Source of the DNA: Gammaproteobacteria bacterium
Lineage (GTDB): Bacteria > Pseudomonadota > Gammaproteobacteria > Steroidobacterales > Steroidobacteraceae
DNA: 5,684 nt
Reading direction: 5' to 3'
NCBI GenBank assembly: GCA_030043215.1
Contig: JASHYG010000208.1
Span: forward strand, 1-5,684
The translations under genes and the position numbers were made by a program. This document shows, in pieces, positions 4,794 through 5,684 of this stretch. The notes under the pieces were generated by a model. The model searched no databases, was not told the origin of the DNA, and worked only from the letters and a program-made list of their open reading frames with translations. Positions within the stretch are counted from its first letter, which is position 1. Every line of letters begins with the position of its first letter.

Positions 4794-5684
4794 ATGATGG
4801 AAGTCAACCAGCTCAACCGCCAGCTCAAAGATCTGCAGGAGCGCATCCGCTCCCTACGGGGGTTTCTTTGAGTACGACCGCAAGCGGGAGCGCCTGGAGG
4901 AGGTCGGCCGCGAGCTGGAGGACCCTGCAGTGTGGTCGAAGCCGGAGCGCGCGCAGGAGCTCGGGCGCGAGCGCGCGCGGTTGACCGCGGACATCGGCGA
5001 GATCGATCGCGCATCCAAGGGCATCGACGATACCATCGAGCTGCTCGCCCTCGCCGAGGGGGAGGGCGATGAGGCCGCCGCGGCCGACATCGGGCGCGAC
5101 GCGCAGCGGCTCACCGACGCCGTGCGCGCCCTCGAGCTCAAGCGCATGTTCCACGGCGAGATGGACTCGCATGCCGCCTTTCTCGACATCCAAGCCGGCG
5201 CCGGGGGAACGGAGGCGCAGGACTGGGCGCAGATGCTGCTCAGGATGTACCTGCGCTGGGGGGCCGCGCGCGGATTCGCGTGCGAGGTCATCGATTCGAA
5301 CCCCGGCGAGGTCGCCGGCATCAAGAGCGCGACCGTCGAGGTGAAGGGCGACTACGCCTACGGGTGGCTGCGCACCGAGACCGGCGTGCACCGGCTCGTC
5401 CGCAAGTCGCCCTTCGACTCGGGCAACCGCCGCCACACCTCGTTCGCCTCGGTGTTCGTCTCCCCGGAGGTCGACGACGATATCGAGATCGAGGTGAATC
5501 CCGCGGACCTGAAGATGGACGTCTACCGCTCCTCCGGCGCGGGCGGCCAGCACGTCAACAAGACGGAGTCCGCGGTGCGCATCACGCACCTGCCGAGCGG
5601 GATCGTCGTCGCGTGCCAGAACGAGCGCAGCCAGCACAAGAACCGCTCGACGGCGATGAAGATGCTGAAGGCGAAGCTCTACGA
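4794..5684 (+). CDS. prfB: Peptide chain release factor 2, split by programmed +1 frameshift; 3' end outside window
   Basis: RF2 recognises UGA and UAA stop codons on the ribosome and triggers peptidyl-tRNA hydrolysis. Reading is 4794-4868 (25 codons, [11 protein letters not shown]...LRGFL), then skipping T4869 and continuing from GAG 4870 to the window end. The downstream part contains [45 protein letters not shown], and the [19 protein letters not shown] catalytic block. With the frameshift counted, the stop-reading tripeptide SPF falls at residues 205-207 and the GGQ motif at 250-252, the same numbers as in E. coli RF2. This confirms both the start (ATG 4794 rather than 4797) and the frameshift. 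SPF, rather than the PxT of RF1, makes this RF2. Residue 246 is Ser. The ribosome-binding site is weak. About 271 codons are present downstream of the shift; the C-terminus is missing. lysS often follows prfB in proteobacteria but would lie outside the window. Confidence 0.97.
4858..4871 (+). promoter_or_regulatory. prfB: prfB +1 programmed frameshift site (RF2 autoregulation)
   Basis: The run GGGGG (4858-4862), then TTT, then CTT (4866-4868) and the in-frame stop TGA (4869-4871) reproduce the known prfB shift site with its exact 3-nt spacing between the Shine-Dalgarno-like run and the CUU slip codon. When RF2 is scarce the ribosome pauses at UGA, slips one base forward and continues with GAG-TAC-GAC. 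Two details differ from E. coli: the base before the G-run is C instead of A (CGGGGG), which removes one pair with the 16S tail, and the base after the stop is G instead of C. Confidence 0.96.

Overview
The window comes from a GC-rich bacterial chromosome, most likely a gammaproteobacterium of the Xanthomonadales/Nevskiales/Steroidobacterales kind. I infer this from GC-heavy codon use, the surE-pcm pair, an RpfE-type gene next to recJ and prfB, and protein sequences close to the gammaproteobacterial forms. The genus cannot be named from this sequence alone.

Left block (1-1081, + strand): the C-terminal half of surE (nucleotidase) overlaps pcm (protein-L-isoaspartate O-methyltransferase) by 8 nt. 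These are two stress and damage-response housekeeping genes. The nlpD/rpoS genes that often follow pcm in gammaproteobacteria are not here.

Middle (1082-1445): a 364-base gap between the convergent 3' ends of pcm and a minus-strand gene. It has no convincing conventional gene and no classical terminator. It holds the most unusual signal of the window: an imperfect inverted repeat of about 32 base pairs (arms 1277-1313 and 1406-1439). The repeat encloses an AT-rich domain (37% GC at 1321-1380) with its own 12-bp hairpin. All six wobble oppositions in the main stem and apical hairpin are G-U only if the + strand is transcribed, which suggests a structured RNA rather than a simple DNA repeat. 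A tiny ORF with a perfect GGAGG ribosome-binding site lies inside it, and that site is base-paired in the stem.

Right block: a minus-strand Mth938/Xcc1710-like small protein gene (1446-1817) is divergent, across only 33 bp, from a + strand cluster. The cluster is an RpfE-type conserved protein, then recJ (single-strand 5'-3' exonuclease), then prfB (peptide chain release factor 2, cut off by the window end). The rpfE and recJ frames overlap by 4 nt (ATGA), and prfB starts 46 nt after recJ. prfB carries the classic autoregulatory +1 programmed frameshift at codon 26 (CTT-TGA after a GGGGG anti-anti-SD run), so its two parts must be joined when annotated. The minus-strand gene has a plausible promoter whose predicted start site falls on the A of its ATG, suggesting a leaderless mRNA.

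Apart from the 1082-1445 element, the window is conserved housekeeping DNA. No mobile-element genes, CRISPR array or tRNA were found.
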